Positions 1-8,820 of a stretch of DNA of 32,481 nt are shown here, in pieces. Every line of letters starts with the position of its first letter. The stretch's first letter is position 1. Source of the DNA: Planctomycetaceae bacterium (GTDB lineage Bacteria > Planctomycetota > Planctomycetia > Planctomycetales > Planctomycetaceae); assembly GCA_020850695.1 (NCBI GenBank), contig JADZEF010000179.1:1-32481 (forward strand), written 5' to 3'. Under the pieces are notes generated by a model that saw only the letters and a program-made list of their open reading frames with translations, did no database searches and was not told the DNA's origin. Made by a program: the position numbers and the translations under genes.

Positions 1-1
1 G

Positions 2-532
2 CTCATTGAAGCGGGAGTGCGGTTAGTGACGGTTGTCGCGTGGACGGGGACGCCCCCCGGCGAAGCCTTCCGCAATGTGCAGACCTGGGACATGCACGGT
101 GTCCTCTACAAGCCGGGCGACAGTCTCTTCGGTTCATCCGCCTACGGTCTGAACTGGGCGCTGCCGCGTGTCGACGAAGCGGTCTCCGCGTTGCTCGAGG
201 ACCTCGCCGATCGAGGCCTGCTCGATTCGACGACCGTCTGCATGGTCGGCGAATTCGGACGCACTCCGAAGGTGAACGACCGCGGCCGCGACCACTGGCC
301 GCAGTGCTACTCGGCCATGCTGGCGGGCGGCGGAGTGAAAGGGGGCATGGTCTATGGGGCATCGGACGGTCAGGCTGCCGCGGTAAAAGACAAACCGGTC
401 ACGCCGGCCGACCTGACCGCCACGTTGTTCCAGTCCCTCGGCAGTCCCCCCGAGACCCGCTACGGCCCCGACGGTTTCTCGCTGAAAGCAAGCGAGGGGC
501 AGCCGGTGGATGCCCTGCTAGACCCGGTCTGA
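2..532 (+). CDS. DUF1501 family protein, C-terminal part (5' end outside window)
   Basis: The frame is open from base 2 to the TGA at 530-532, so the gene starts before the window. The visible 176 residues match the C-terminal half of planctomycete DUF1501 proteins, which belong to the sulfatase/alkaline-phosphatase-like fold. The first residues read LIEAGVRLVTV, followed by a WDMHG segment. Next come LLEDLADRGLLDSTTV, VGEFGRTPK with an RDHWP segment, and the typical ending DLTATLFQSLG. DUF1501 genes often follow a DUF1549/DUF1553 cytochrome gene, which would lie left of this window. The biochemical role of the family is not established; export is common through a twin-arginine signal that cannot be seen here. 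The next gene is convergent. Confidence 0.9.
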   Translation, partial: LIEAGVRLVTVVAWTGTPPGEAFRNVQTWDMHGVLYKPGDSLFGSSAYGLNWALPRVDEAVSALLEDLADRGLLDSTTVCMVGEFGRTPKVNDRGRDHWPQCYSAMLAGGGVKGGMVYGASDGQAAAVKDKPVTPADLTATLFQSLGSPPETRYGPDGFSLKASEGQPVDALLDPV

Positions 533-621
533 AGATTCGACGCGATCGGCCGATCGTCGAGTGACATTGGCATCTATGTGTATGCCACAACCCCGAAACC
601 TGGACATCGATCGCTGGGTTT

Positions 622-1068
622 CTACGCGACTGGATTTATCCCCCCGGACAGGACTACATAGTCGAACATCTCGCGAAGCAGATTCGCTTGGATCGCGCGT
701 GCCGACAGTTGTTTCCGGCAGATGACCCAGGACACACAGTATGCGCTATGCCAAGCATTGGAATACGTCAGCATGCTTGCCACATCGGCCCAACTGCTGT
801 CTCCAACCTGGTTGAGAGGAGAATCAAAGTCCAGCGTACCAACTGCAGCTTTGTGAGCATTCTTGAGATCGTCTGGTGTGGCCAGGCCGTCAAGATACCG
901 AATCGCGACATGCAGTGCTGTCTCAATCCGGCTATCTCGATCAGCGCCCTCCAGGCTCTCGCAACAGCGAACAGCGAAACGACGCAGAGCTTGTCCGTCA
1001 GCACGACCGCGCAGCCAGTCGAGCATGAAGAATGGATTAGTACTCGACTGCCATTCAAATTCGGACAT
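622..1068 (-). CDS. Small planctomycete-type hypothetical protein
   Basis: This 148-residue protein has the pattern of a paralogous family I recall from planctomycetes: an N-terminus like MSEFEWQSSTNP, then MLDWLRGRADGQALRRFAVRCCE, then a helix with AIRYLDGLATPDDL and A-rich stretches. It ends in LLREMFDYVV, the position where relatives have LLRDIFG. No catalytic motif, signal peptide or membrane segment is visible, and the function is unknown. I chose the ATG at 1068 because family members usually start with an M-(T/S)-E-x-E-W-like segment. An upstream in-frame ATG at 1104 would add 12 residues and begin only 10 bases after the stop of the oxidoreductase gene. The two genes may form a minus-strand pair. 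Neither start has a strong Shine-Dalgarno sequence. Confidence 0.65.
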   Translation of the reverse strand: MSEFEWQSSTNPFFMLDWLRGRADGQALRRFAVRCCESLEGADRDSRIETALHVAIRYLDGLATPDDLKNAHKAAVGTLDFDSPLNQVGDSSWADVASMLTYSNAWHSAYCVSWVICRKQLSARAIQANLLREMFDYVVLSGGINPVA

Positions 1069-1114
1069 GAGCTCACGTACGACGGTTTCCCTATTATCTC
1101 TCATCTCGCCGGTA

Positions 1115-2185
1115 CTACTTCGGCCGCTTCGGATCGCTCTTCAGCGGCAGGGTCACGCGCTTGCCGGTCCAGGCCGACTGGTAGATCGCCAGGATGATCT
1201 CGACGCTCTTGCGGCCTTCGACGCCGTCGACCATCGGCTTCGAGCCGCTGTCGATCGACTTGATCAGGTCCTTCAACTGTTCCATGTGACCCGCATACGA
1301 GATGGCCTTGGGATCGGACGCGCCGCCGGTTCCGCCGACCTTTTTCTCGAACTTCTTGCGGATCGCCTTGTCCTTCGCCGTGTCCTTCACGAACTGCCAC
1401 AACAGGATGTCGTCCTGCTCAACGGTCACCGAACCCTCGGTGCCGTGGATTTCGGTCTTCTTGAGAAGCCCGGGGAAGCAGCTTGTCGAGGCCTCCAGCA
1501 CGCCCAGGGCGCCGTTCTGGAACTTCACGCACGCGGCGCCGACGTCTTCGACTTCGATCCGCTCGTGGGCCAGCGTCGCGGTCGCCCCGCACACTTCGGC
1601 GACCGGTCCCATGAACCATTGCAGCAGGTCGACGTTGTGGATCGCCTGGTTCATGTAGGCCCCGCCCCCATCCATCGCCCAGGTGCCGCGCCAGCCTCCC
1701 TGATCGTAATAGTGCTGCGTCCGCCACCACTTCACGTAGGTGTCGCCGAGCGTCAGCCGGCCGAAGCGACCTTCTTCGATGGCGTCCTTCAGGGCGCGGT
1801 TGGCGGGGCTGAACCGCGACGGCATGATGGTGGCGAGCTTCACGCCCGCCTTCTCGCAGGCGTTGATGATGGCGTCGCACCGCTTGAGCGTGATCTCGAG
1901 CGGCTTCTCGACGACGACGTGCTTGCCGGCCTTCGCCGCGGCAACGGCGGGGTCCATGTGGGCTCCGCTCGGCGTGCAGATGTTGACGACGTGCACGTCC
2001 GGGTCGGCCAGCATCTTGTCGAGGTTGTGATAAACCTTGCAGCCGCGCTCCGCGCCGTACTTGTCGGCCCCGGGGGCGTAGGTGTCGAAGCAGGCGGCGA
2101 GCTTCGCCCCCTTGATGTGCTTGATGGCTTCCGCGTGGAAGCTCGCGATCATCCCGCAGCCGACGATTCCGAATCCAACGGGCAT
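1115..2185 (-). CDS. Gfo/Idh/MocA family NAD(P)-dependent oxidoreductase
   Basis: The 356-residue product has the N-terminal Rossmann fold of this family, with the dinucleotide motif GIVGCG at residues 6-11. EKP at residues 93-95 carries the conserved catalytic lysine. The C-terminal alpha/beta domain includes GGAYMNQAIHNVDLLQW, where the His is the usual substrate-site residue. These enzymes oxidise or reduce sugars and cyclitols, or their derivatives; the substrate cannot be read from sequence. No signal peptide is visible, although many planctomycete relatives are exported. The start at 2185 has AGGAG eight bases upstream. The frame stays open far beyond it, to 3997, but that extension is the antisense shadow of the cytochrome gene. 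The divergent neighbour starts at 2576. Confidence 0.9.
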   Translation of the reverse strand: MPVGFGIVGCGMIASFHAEAIKHIKGAKLAACFDTYAPGADKYGAERGCKVYHNLDKMLADPDVHVVNICTPSGAHMDPAVAAAKAGKHVVVEKPLEITLKRCDAIINACEKAGVKLATIMPSRFSPANRALKDAIEEGRFGRLTLGDTYVKWWRTQHYYDQGGWRGTWAMDGGGAYMNQAIHNVDLLQWFMGPVAEVCGATATLAHERIEVEDVGAACVKFQNGALGVLEASTSCFPGLLKKTEIHGTEGSVTVEQDDILLWQFVKDTAKDKAIRKKFEKKVGGTGGASDPKAISYAGHMEQLKDLIKSIDSGSKPMVDGVEGRKSVEIILAIYQSAWTGKRVTLPLKSDPKRPK

Positions 2186-2250
2186 CCCATCGCTCCTGGT
2201 GAAAGTTCGCAGAAAGTGAAGGTTCGCAGAAGGTATGACGCTTGCCGTAG

Positions 2251-2314
2251 CACGGGCACTCCTGCCCGTGGGCGAAGTTTCTTCTGATTGGACGCACGGG
2301 CAGGAGTGCCCGTG
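2251..2314. repeat. Long inverted repeat, intergenic (family A)
   Basis: The arms at 2251-2270 and 2295-2314 are exact reverse complements over 20 bases, with a 24-base loop. Each arm is itself nearly palindromic (CACGGGCA...TGCCCGTG). The element lies in the 390-base divergent gap 2186-2575 between the oxidoreductase and the cytochrome gene; nothing else convincing was seen in that gap. No U-run follows on either strand, so it is not a standard terminator. It looks like a dispersed REP-type element. Confidence 0.8.
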
Positions 2315-2575
2315 CATGACTCCAATTCGCGCCCTGATGTACCACGAATTGCGGTTGAGAACCACGAAGGGCGGGGCAGGGGGGAGCGAAATCGAAATCC
2401 GCCGAACTTTTCCCGCTCCGGCGGGGTTTGCTGCGGTGGCGGATTTCACGGAACGCCCGTTATTCCGTCCTGTCGTTCGTCCCGATATACTCGAACGTGA
2501 CGCGGTTTCGCGCGCGGAGCCTCGGGCAGCGGCGCACGTCTTCCGTTTTTCCATCGGGTGTGAGGCAGGGCTTCC

Positions 2576-4489
2576 ATGCGTAGCAGCATCCTCAGTCTGG
2601 GCCTGTGTACGGCCGTGGCGGGCGGCGCGGTTTTCGGGTTCATCGGCCCGGGCCCGTGGGGCGGCGTCAACACGGCCCAGGCGGCCGGCCTGACGACCGC
2701 GCACAAAAAAGACCTGACTGAGATGAAGAAGGATCTCAACCGGGTCGCCGCGCTGATCCGTCAGAAGAAGGCAGACGAGGCGGACAAGATCGTCACCGAC
2801 GCGGAAGCCAAGCTGAAGGAGATTCAGGAAGAGGCGAGCCTCAAGGCGGATGACAGAGTCTTCACATCGATCAATAAGGAACTCTCGTCCGCGAAGAAGG
2901 CGGTCCTCGAGCACAAGATCAAGGCGGGCGAAATCACGGCGGTCAGCTTCGCGAAGGAAGTGGCTCCGATTCTCAACGCGAAGTGCGTCAGCTGCCATGG
3001 GAACAACAACGGGCGCGGCGGGCTGTCGCTCGCGTCGTTCGTCAACATGCAGAAGCGCGGCGAATCCGGGCAGCCGCTCCTCCAGATCGGCAATCCCGAC
3101 AAGAGCCTCATCATCGAGCGTCTCAAGGCGGACGACGACACTCGCATGCCCAAGAACGGCACGCTGACCGCCAAGGAGATCGAAACGATCTCCACCTGGA
3201 TCCTGCAGGGGGCCAAGTTCGACGGCAAGGACGAGAAGGCCGCGCTTGCCGCAGTCATTTCCGAAGCCCGCGGAGCGAGTCGCGAGAAGGTCGTCATCAA
3301 TCGTCCGACCGGCGACGAGACGGTTTCGTTCGTGAAGGACATCGCCCCCTTCATGGTCAATATCTGCATGCGGTGCCATCGGGGGGACGATCCCCGCGGT
3401 GGGCTGTCGATGGAGACCTTCGAGAAGCTGATGCAGGGGGGCAACAGCGGCCGCGTGGTGGTTCCGGGGGACATCAAGGCCAGCCGCCTGTGGGACCTCG
3501 CCGGCGAGCAGAATCCCATCAAGATGCCGCCAGGGCAGCTTCTGATCACGGTCAAGAATCACGCCAACCTCAAGAAATGGATCGAAGAGGGGGCGAAGTT
3601 CGACGGCGGCGATCCGAAGGCTCCACTCGCACGCCTCGTCCCCACCGAGGAGGAATTGAAGGCGCAGGAACTCGCCAAGCTTTCGCACGACGACCTCGTG
3701 AAGATGCATCTCGAGCGAGACCGGGCCCTGTGGAAGGCCGCCCTCAGCAAGGATCAGCCGGCTGAGATCGATGGCAAGGAATTCATCCTGATGGGGAACG
3801 TCAGCGAAAGCCGGCTGGCCCAGGTTCAGAAGTGGGCCGAGGAGAACGCGAAGCAGCTCCGCAACATGTTCGGCGAGAAGGGGGACCACCTCTGGAAGGG
3901 GAAACTGACGATCTTCGTGCTGAAGGACCGCTTCAGCTATGAGGAGTTCGCCACGACCAATTCCCGCCGCACGCCGCCGAAGGAAGTCACCGGCCACTCG
4001 GTGGTGAGCTCATCGCTGGAAGATGTCTACGTCTGCCTGCAGGACGTCGGGGACAATGTCACCAGCGAGTCGGGCGGACTGGCCTTGAACCTGATGGATC
4101 ACATGACCGGCGCGTTCCTCCAGCGGGCCTCGGGAAGAATTCCTGACTGGGCGTTGCGCGGAACGGGGCTCGCCATCGCGGCGCGGGCTGAAAAGAACGA
4201 CTACGTGCTGGGGCTTCGCAAGCAGGTTCCCGATCTGCTGAAGTCGATCGACAGGCCCGAGGACGTCTTCTCCGACGGGCAGTTCTCGCCGGCCTCGATC
4301 GGCCCCATCGGCTACACGCTGGTCGACTTCCTGCTGACGCAGGGGGGCGGTCCGAAGTTCGGCCAGTTCATCCGCACGGTGCAGGGAGGGACCAACGTCA
4401 ACGAAGCTCTCCGCACCGTCTACGGCGGCACGGCCCAGAGCATCGCGCTGCAGTATGGGGCGTCCGTGGGTTCGAAGCGAAAGAAGTAG
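2576..4489 (+). CDS. Secreted di-CxxCH (planctomycete-type cytochrome c) protein with degenerate peptidase-like C-terminus
   Basis: This protein has 637 residues. Residues 1-37 form a signal peptide ending AQAA, so it is exported. A lysine-rich helical region follows (about 43-120). Two haem-attachment motifs sit in repeated modules: C137-V-S-C140-H141 and C264-M-R-C267-H268. Each is followed by RGGLS or GRGGLS, then a G-D/N-P-D or PGDIKASRLW segment, MPK or MPPG, and a W-I-x-x-GAKFDG close. This repeat is the planctomycete cytochrome C module. Residues about 380-637 resemble DUF1570-type peptidase-like domains, including PDWALRGTGLAIAAR near 523-537. The expected zinc-binding HExxH is replaced by LMDHM near 506-510, so peptidase activity is unlikely. 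It is probably a periplasmic or cell-surface electron-transfer or binding protein. It precedes thiO by 11 bases. Confidence 0.85.
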   Translation: MRSSILSLGLCTAVAGGAVFGFIGPGPWGGVNTAQAAGLTTAHKKDLTEMKKDLNRVAALIRQKKADEADKIVTDAEAKLKEIQEEASLKADDRVFTSINKELSSAKKAVLEHKIKAGEITAVSFAKEVAPILNAKCVSCHGNNNGRGGLSLASFVNMQKRGESGQPLLQIGNPDKSLIIERLKADDDTRMPKNGTLTAKEIETISTWILQGAKFDGKDEKAALAAVISEARGASREKVVINRPTGDETVSFVKDIAPFMVNICMRCHRGDDPRGGLSMETFEKLMQGGNSGRVVVPGDIKASRLWDLAGEQNPIKMPPGQLLITVKNHANLKKWIEEGAKFDGGDPKAPLARLVPTEEELKAQELAKLSHDDLVKMHLERDRALWKAALSKDQPAEIDGKEFILMGNVSESRLAQVQKWAEENAKQLRNMFGEKGDHLWKGKLTIFVLKDRFSYEEFATTNSRRTPPKEVTGHSVVSSSLEDVYVCLQDVGDNVTSESGGLALNLMDHMTGAFLQRASGRIPDWALRGTGLAIAARAEKNDYVLGLRKQVPDLLKSIDRPEDVFSDGQFSPASIGPIGYTLVDFLLTQGGGPKFGQFIRTVQGGTNVNEALRTVYGGTAQSIALQYGASVGSKRKK

Positions 4490-4500
4490 GCTCCGCACTG

Positions 4501-5622
4501 ATGGATGTTGCGATCGTGGGTGGCGGAGTGATCGGCCTGTCGCTGGCCTGGTCCCTGGCAGGGCAGGGGCGGTCGGTGGTCGTCGTCGAGCAGGGAGACT
4601 TCGGACGCGAGTCGTCGTGGGCGGGGGCCGGCATGCTGCCTCCCGGCCGATTGAAGGGGGCCACGACCGCCGAGGCACGATTGCGAGCCTTCAGTGCGGG
4701 CTTGTGGGATGGCTGGGCGGCCGCTCTTCAAAGCGAAACCGGAGTCGATACGGGATATCGCCGGTGCGGGGGACTGCATGTCACTGCCCCGGGCGAAGTG
4801 AGGGCATCGAACGAGTCGACGCTGTTCCACGAGATTCGCGAGTGGGTTCGCGAAGGGGTGGAGGTGCACGAGCGGCGCGGCGAGGCGCTGCGCGAAGTCG
4901 AGCCGGCGCTCGCTCCCGCGGTTCAAGATGGCTACCTTCTTCCGACGATGGCGCAGGTTCGCAATCCTCGCCTGGTCAGAGCGCTGGTTGCGGGCTGCGT
5001 GATGCGCGGCGTTGAGCTGATTTCAGGCACGCCCGTCATCGGATTTCGCCGCACCGGCGATCGAATCGCGGCCGTGGAAACGTCGAGCGGTACGGTCTCT
5101 GCCGATCGGTTCTGCGTGACGGGAGGCGCCTGGTCACGGCAGATTCTGGCGCAGGCCGGCGTCGATGTTCAGGTCGAGCCGGTGCGCGGGCAGATTGTGC
5201 TGCTTAATGCGCAGCCGTGTCCGATCCGCCATGTGATCGAGTGCGGTCCGCGGTATCTCGTTCCGCGCAGCGACGGGCGGATTCTCGTCGGAGCGACCGA
5301 AGAGCGCGTCGGCTTCGATCGCCGGACCACCGCCGGAGGCATCGGCGGGCTGATCGATTTCGCCCTCTCACTGGTCCCGTCGCTCGCCTCGGCCAGTATC
5401 GAACGGACGTGGGCGGGGCTGCGTCCCGGGTCGATCGATGGCCTGCCGTATCTCGGGGTCGTCCCCGGTTTCGACAACTTGTTCGTGGCGGCCGGCCATC
5501 ATCGCAACGGCCTGCTGATGTCTCCCGGCACCGCCCACCTGATGCAGCAGTTGCTAAGCGACGAACGGCCCGAGATCGCTCTCGAGCCGTATTCGATCCG
5601 ACGCGGAATGAACGGCGCTTGA
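4501..5622 (+). CDS. thiO: Glycine oxidase ThiO (FAD-dependent, D-amino-acid oxidase family)
   Basis: The 373-residue protein opens with the FAD-binding motif GGGVIG at residues 7-12. The acidic residue at the end of beta-2 is E30, followed by SSWAGAGMLPPG, a hallmark of ThiO. The C-terminus has RTWAGLRPGSIDGLPYLG and AAGHHRNGLLMSPGTA, also typical. ThiO oxidises glycine to iminoacetate (dehydroglycine), a precursor for the thiazole ring of thiamine, with FAD as cofactor. It acts in the cytoplasm. No thiS or thiG gene lies next to it. It begins 11 bases after the secreted cytochrome gene, so the two may be co-transcribed, although no functional link is evident. The ATG start follows a weak Shine-Dalgarno region. 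Confidence 0.9.
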   Translation: MDVAIVGGGVIGLSLAWSLAGQGRSVVVVEQGDFGRESSWAGAGMLPPGRLKGATTAEARLRAFSAGLWDGWAAALQSETGVDTGYRRCGGLHVTAPGEVRASNESTLFHEIREWVREGVEVHERRGEALREVEPALAPAVQDGYLLPTMAQVRNPRLVRALVAGCVMRGVELISGTPVIGFRRTGDRIAAVETSSGTVSADRFCVTGGAWSRQILAQAGVDVQVEPVRGQIVLLNAQPCPIRHVIECGPRYLVPRSDGRILVGATEERVGFDRRTTAGGIGGLIDFALSLVPSLASASIERTWAGLRPGSIDGLPYLGVVPGFDNLFVAAGHHRNGLLMSPGTAHLMQQLLSDERPEIALEPYSIRRGMNGA

Positions 5623-5707
5623 TGCCGCAGGCCTTGGACCGACATCGAGCGACCGCGGTGGGCGACGTTGCATCGTGGACCGGTCGCTGGAAGACGTGAG
5701 CCGCAAC

Positions 5708-6829
5708 CTACCGGTGCCAGACCGCGCCCGCGCGAATCGATTTCGTCGACTCGACTTCGACGCCCGGCAGCGAGGTGCGGAATTTTTCATGCATCTCCTG
5801 CGAGACCGACGAAGAGAGCAAAGTCACTTTCCGGAGCTTCGTGAGAGCCGTCAGCCTCCGGATCCCGACCTCACTCAGAAGTGCCGGATCGAGCTCCACG
5901 CTCGACAGGTAAGGAACATCTGCAAGTGCGGTGATCCCATCGTCTGTGATGCGGCAGCCACCCAGGTAGAGTTCTGCAAGGGACGGGTGGCCCTTGAGGT
6001 GCTTCAGGCCCTCGTCCGTCACCTGAGTGTCTCGCACCATGACATACCTGAGAGACGTCATCCGCGCCAGCGACGACAGCGCCTCATCGGTGATACGTGT
6101 TCCGTCCAGCCGCAGGCTTCGCAATCCCGTTGCTCCCGAGAGGCGGCGGACCCCTTCGTCGGTGACCGCGGTTCGATCAATCCAGAGCCCCTGAAGCCCC
6201 GGCATCGCCGCGATGTCGGCGAGCCCATCGTCGGTGACGGCCGTTCCTCCGAGAATCAGGGATCGCAGGGCCGGAAGGCGTTTCATGCCGACGTCAGTGA
6301 CGGCGGTCGAATCGAGCCATAGATCCTTCAGGGAGGGAAGAGAACGGAGTCGATCCAGCCCTGCATCGGTGATGCGGGTCGAACTGAGAATCAGACTCTC
6401 GAGTTGCGGCAGATCCGCGAACGACGCCATTCCGGCGTCGGTCAATTGCGTGTCGTTGAGGCAGAGCCCGGTCAGGTTCTTCAGCGGCGCGATTCCGGCG
6501 ATCCCCTTGTCGCCGACGCGTGGAGACACCAACTCCAAGTATCTCAACTCGGTCGACGTGCCGAGCCGAAGGGCGTCCTCGTCGGTGAAGCCGGTCAGAT
6601 GCATGATCTGCCGCGCATTCCACGCGGTGTCATGAGAAGCCCACTCGGGGGATGTCGAAAACGAGCCTCCCGCGCTCTGAACGTCGTCCAGAAGCCGCCG
6701 CTGCAAGCGGTAGTAACGTACGACAGAGAACACGAGGAACGCGGTCGCGACGAACAGGATCGCACTGCAGACGATGAGGCTGTTTCGCAGGACACGGGCC
6801 GACATCGGTGGTTGCTGCGTTTCGGCCAT
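5708..6829 (-). CDS. Membrane-anchored leucine-rich-repeat protein
   Basis: The 373-residue product has a hydrophobic segment at about residues 16-37 followed by a short basic stretch, giving a single-pass anchor. From about residue 83 onward there are roughly eleven 23-24-residue leucine-rich repeats of the form L..L.L..T.VTD.GL..L. This subtype is very common in planctomycetes. The repeats should form a solenoid that binds other proteins; the partner is unknown. An upstream in-frame TTG at 6871 lies inside the ndk terminator hairpin, so I use the ATG at 6829. The gene is convergent with thiO and lies downstream of ndk. Confidence 0.85.
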   Translation of the reverse strand: MAETQQPPMSARVLRNSLIVCSAILFVATAFLVFSVVRYYRLQRRLLDDVQSAGGSFSTSPEWASHDTAWNARQIMHLTGFTDEDALRLGTSTELRYLELVSPRVGDKGIAGIAPLKNLTGLCLNDTQLTDAGMASFADLPQLESLILSSTRITDAGLDRLRSLPSLKDLWLDSTAVTDVGMKRLPALRSLILGGTAVTDDGLADIAAMPGLQGLWIDRTAVTDEGVRRLSGATGLRSLRLDGTRITDEALSSLARMTSLRYVMVRDTQVTDEGLKHLKGHPSLAELYLGGCRITDDGITALADVPYLSSVELDPALLSEVGIRRLTALTKLRKVTLLSSSVSQEMHEKFRTSLPGVEVESTKSIRAGAVWHR

Positions 6830-6869
6830 GATCGAACCCGGAAGTGCGGTGAGCCGCCACTCATCGTAC

Positions 6870-6898
6870 AAAAAAAGCGGAGCGCCGGGCGCTCCGCT
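6870..6898 (-). terminator. Intrinsic terminator of ndk (reads on minus strand)
   Basis: A perfect 10-bp GC-rich stem (6876-6885 with 6889-6898) and a 3-base loop are followed, on the minus strand, by a run of seven U at 6876-6870. It lies 58 bases after the ndk stop and separates ndk from the LRR gene. Confidence 0.9.
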
Positions 6899-6956
6899 CG
6901 AAAGTTCTCATTTCCGACCTCACCAGCCCCCTCGTGCCGGGTTCGCGAACCCTGGA

Positions 6957-7424
6957 TCACTTCTCATCACCGGCGCACACCGTGCCGCCCAGCGGGCTGT
7001 CGTAGTCGAGAAGCTCTTCGGCCTTGAAGTAGACGCCGATTTCCTTCTTCGCCGCATCCGGGCCGTCGCTGCCGTGGATCAGGTTCATCTGGCGGCTGAG
7101 GCCGAAGTCGCCGCGGATGGTTCCCGGGGCCGCCTGCCGGCCGTTCGTCGGGCCCATCATGCCGCGGACGACGGTGATGGCCTCGGGGCCTTCGGCGACG
7201 AGGGCCACGACCGGGCCCGACGTGATGAACTCTTCGAGCATCGGGTAGAAGGGCTTCGAGACGTGCTCGGCGTAGTGCTGCCGCGACAGCTCCTTCGTCA
7301 CCTGGAGCATCTTCAGTCCGACGAGCCGCAGCCCGCGCTTCTCGAGCCGGCCGACGATTTCGCCCACCAGCCGCCGCTGCACGCCATCGGGCTTCACAAG
7401 GACGAGGGTCCGTTCCAGTGCCAT
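6957..7424 (-). CDS. ndk: Nucleoside diphosphate kinase
   Basis: The 155-residue protein is of normal family length. It shows the N-terminal ERTLVLVKPDGVQR with K11, the TIRGDFG segment at 102-108, and the active-site NLIHGSD with the phosphorylated histidine H117. Ndk transfers the gamma-phosphate from ATP to nucleoside diphosphates through a phosphohistidine, balancing the NTP pools in the cytoplasm. The ATG at 7424 has AGGAA about nine bases upstream. A frame extension to 7493 reads through an intergenic repeat and is not used. carA lies 169 bases upstream on the same strand, with inverted repeat B between them. A strong terminator follows the gene. Confidence 0.97.
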   Translation of the reverse strand: MALERTLVLVKPDGVQRRLVGEIVGRLEKRGLRLVGLKMLQVTKELSRQHYAEHVSKPFYPMLEEFITSGPVVALVAEGPEAITVVRGMMGPTNGRQAAPGTIRGDFGLSRQMNLIHGSDGPDAAKKEIGVYFKAEELLDYDSPLGGTVCAGDEK

Positions 7425-7469
7425 CTCAACATTCCTGATAATTGGGTAGGTGTCTGAAGACGATGATTT

Positions 7470-7571
7470 AACGCAAAGACGCGAAGACCGCAAAGGTACC
7501 CAAAGAAAACCAGAGGCAAGTCCTCTCCATTTCTTCTTTGCGTTTCTTTGCGACCTTCGCGTCTTTGCGTT
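7470..7571. repeat. Long inverted repeat, intergenic (family B)
   Basis: The arms at 7470-7495 and 7546-7571 are 26 bases long and reverse-complementary except for two positions. The element fills most of the carA-ndk gap. The AACGCAAAGACGCGAAG-type arm is a sequence I recall as a dispersed intergenic repeat in several bacterial phyla, often mis-annotated as coding because its frames stay open. No U-run marks it as an intrinsic terminator. Confidence 0.8.
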
Positions 7572-7593
7572 GAAATGCCTTTCTCTTCCGGCC

Positions 7594-8727
7594 TCAGCTC
7601 GGCAGCATCTTGCGGAACTGCTGGAAGAGGTAGTGGCTGTCGTGCGGGCCGGCGGCCGCTTCGGGGTGGTACTGCACGCTGAAGGCCGGGACGTCCTTGC
7701 AGCGGAGCCCTTCGACCGTCTGGTCGTTGAGGTTCACGTGCGTGACCTCGACGTTCGACGGAAGCGTTTCGGGCTTGATCGCGAAGCCGTGGTTCTGCGA
7801 GGTGATCTCGACGCGGCCCGTCTCTTTGTTGAGGACCGGCTGGTTGGCGCCGCGATGGCCGAACTTCAGCTTGTAGGTTTCGCCGCCACAGGCGAGACCG
7901 AGCAGCTGGTGGCCGAGGCAGATGCCGAAGACCGGCACCTTGCCCAGCACGCCGCGGATGGCGTTGATGGCGTAATCGAGCGGCTCGGGGTCGCCGGGGC
8001 CGTTCGAGAGGAAGACGCCGTCCGGCTTGAGGGCGAGGATCTGCTCCGCGGTCCAGCTTCCCGGGGCGACGGTGACCCGCGCGCCGATGTTCCGCAGGTG
8101 GCGGAGGATGTTCCACTTCATGCCGTAGTCGATCGCGACGACGTGAGGGCCTTCGCCGGCTGATGCGTTGTCGCTGGCCGACGTCTGAAAGCCGCGGCCG
8201 AGGTCGGTGAGGTTCTCGCTCCAGGCGGTGCTCGACTTCGGCATCACCTCTTTGACGAGGTCGAGGCCGACGAGTTGCGGGCTGGACTGGGCTTTGGCGA
8301 CGAGCGAGGCGTCGTTCTGGTCGATCGTCGAGATGACGCCCGTCATGACGCCGTGGACGCGGAGCCGGCGGACGAGGGCCCGTGTGTCGATGCCCTGCAG
8401 GCCGATGACGCCCGAGTCGGCCAGGTAGCGGTCGAGCGATTTCGTCGAGCGGTAGTTGCTGGGGGTGTCGCAGAGTTCGCGGATGACGAACCCGCGGAGG
8501 GCGAGGCGGCCGCTTTCGACGTCCTCGGGGTTGATGCCGTAGTTGCCAATCTGCGGGTAGGTCATCGTCACGATCTGCCCGCAATAGGACGGATCAGTGA
8601 GGATTTCCTGGTAACCGGTCATGCTCGTATTGAACACGACCTCGCCATAGATTTCGCCCTCGGCGCCAAAAGCGGAGCCGGCGAAGACCGTACCGTCAGC
8701 CAGAGCGAGTTTTGCGGGACGCGACAT
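7594..8727 (-). CDS. carA: Carbamoyl-phosphate synthase small subunit (glutamine amidotransferase)
   Basis: The 377-residue protein matches CarA in length and domain order. The N-terminal domain carries EVVFNTSMTGYQEILTDPSY, and the C-terminal class I glutamine amidotransferase has the nucleophile C270 in FGICLGHQLLG. The rest of the triad, H354 and E356, lies in VQYHPEAAAGPHDS. CarA releases ammonia from glutamine and channels it to CarB, which makes carbamoyl phosphate for arginine and pyrimidine synthesis. carB is not in the window, so the subunits are encoded apart. The start is the ATG at 8727; an upstream frame extension to 8766 is not supported by family alignment. A tandem heptamer array lies just upstream. 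Confidence 0.97.
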   Translation of the reverse strand: MSRPAKLALADGTVFAGSAFGAEGEIYGEVVFNTSMTGYQEILTDPSYCGQIVTMTYPQIGNYGINPEDVESGRLALRGFVIRELCDTPSNYRSTKSLDRYLADSGVIGLQGIDTRALVRRLRVHGVMTGVISTIDQNDASLVAKAQSSPQLVGLDLVKEVMPKSSTAWSENLTDLGRGFQTSASDNASAGEGPHVVAIDYGMKWNILRHLRNIGARVTVAPGSWTAEQILALKPDGVFLSNGPGDPEPLDYAINAIRGVLGKVPVFGICLGHQLLGLACGGETYKLKFGHRGANQPVLNKETGRVEITSQNHGFAIKPETLPSNVEVTHVNLNDQTVEGLRCKDVPAFSVQYHPEAAAGPHDSHYLFQQFRKMLPS

Positions 8728-8820
8728 GGAGGGGCAGGGGAGTGGGTGCGGCGGGAGGTTGAGCAATGTTACGCGGACGGGGGGTGGAAATGAAGCGAGG
8801 GGGGAAAGGCGAGGGGTCGG

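Noticed and set aside
863..2287. Plus-strand frame of 474 codons opposite the oxidoreductase
   Set aside because: Shadow of the GC-rich codon pattern on the other strand; no start signal and no recognisable domain.
2186..3997. The long minus-strand frame that extends the oxidoreductase upstream
   Set aside because: It is antisense to the well-supported cytochrome gene and lacks any family similarity; the AGGAG-preceded ATG at 2185 fits the family start.
7493..8584. Arg/Pro-rich minus-strand frame overlapping carA
   Set aside because: Out-of-frame shadow of carA that runs into repeat B; composition is typical of shadow frames.
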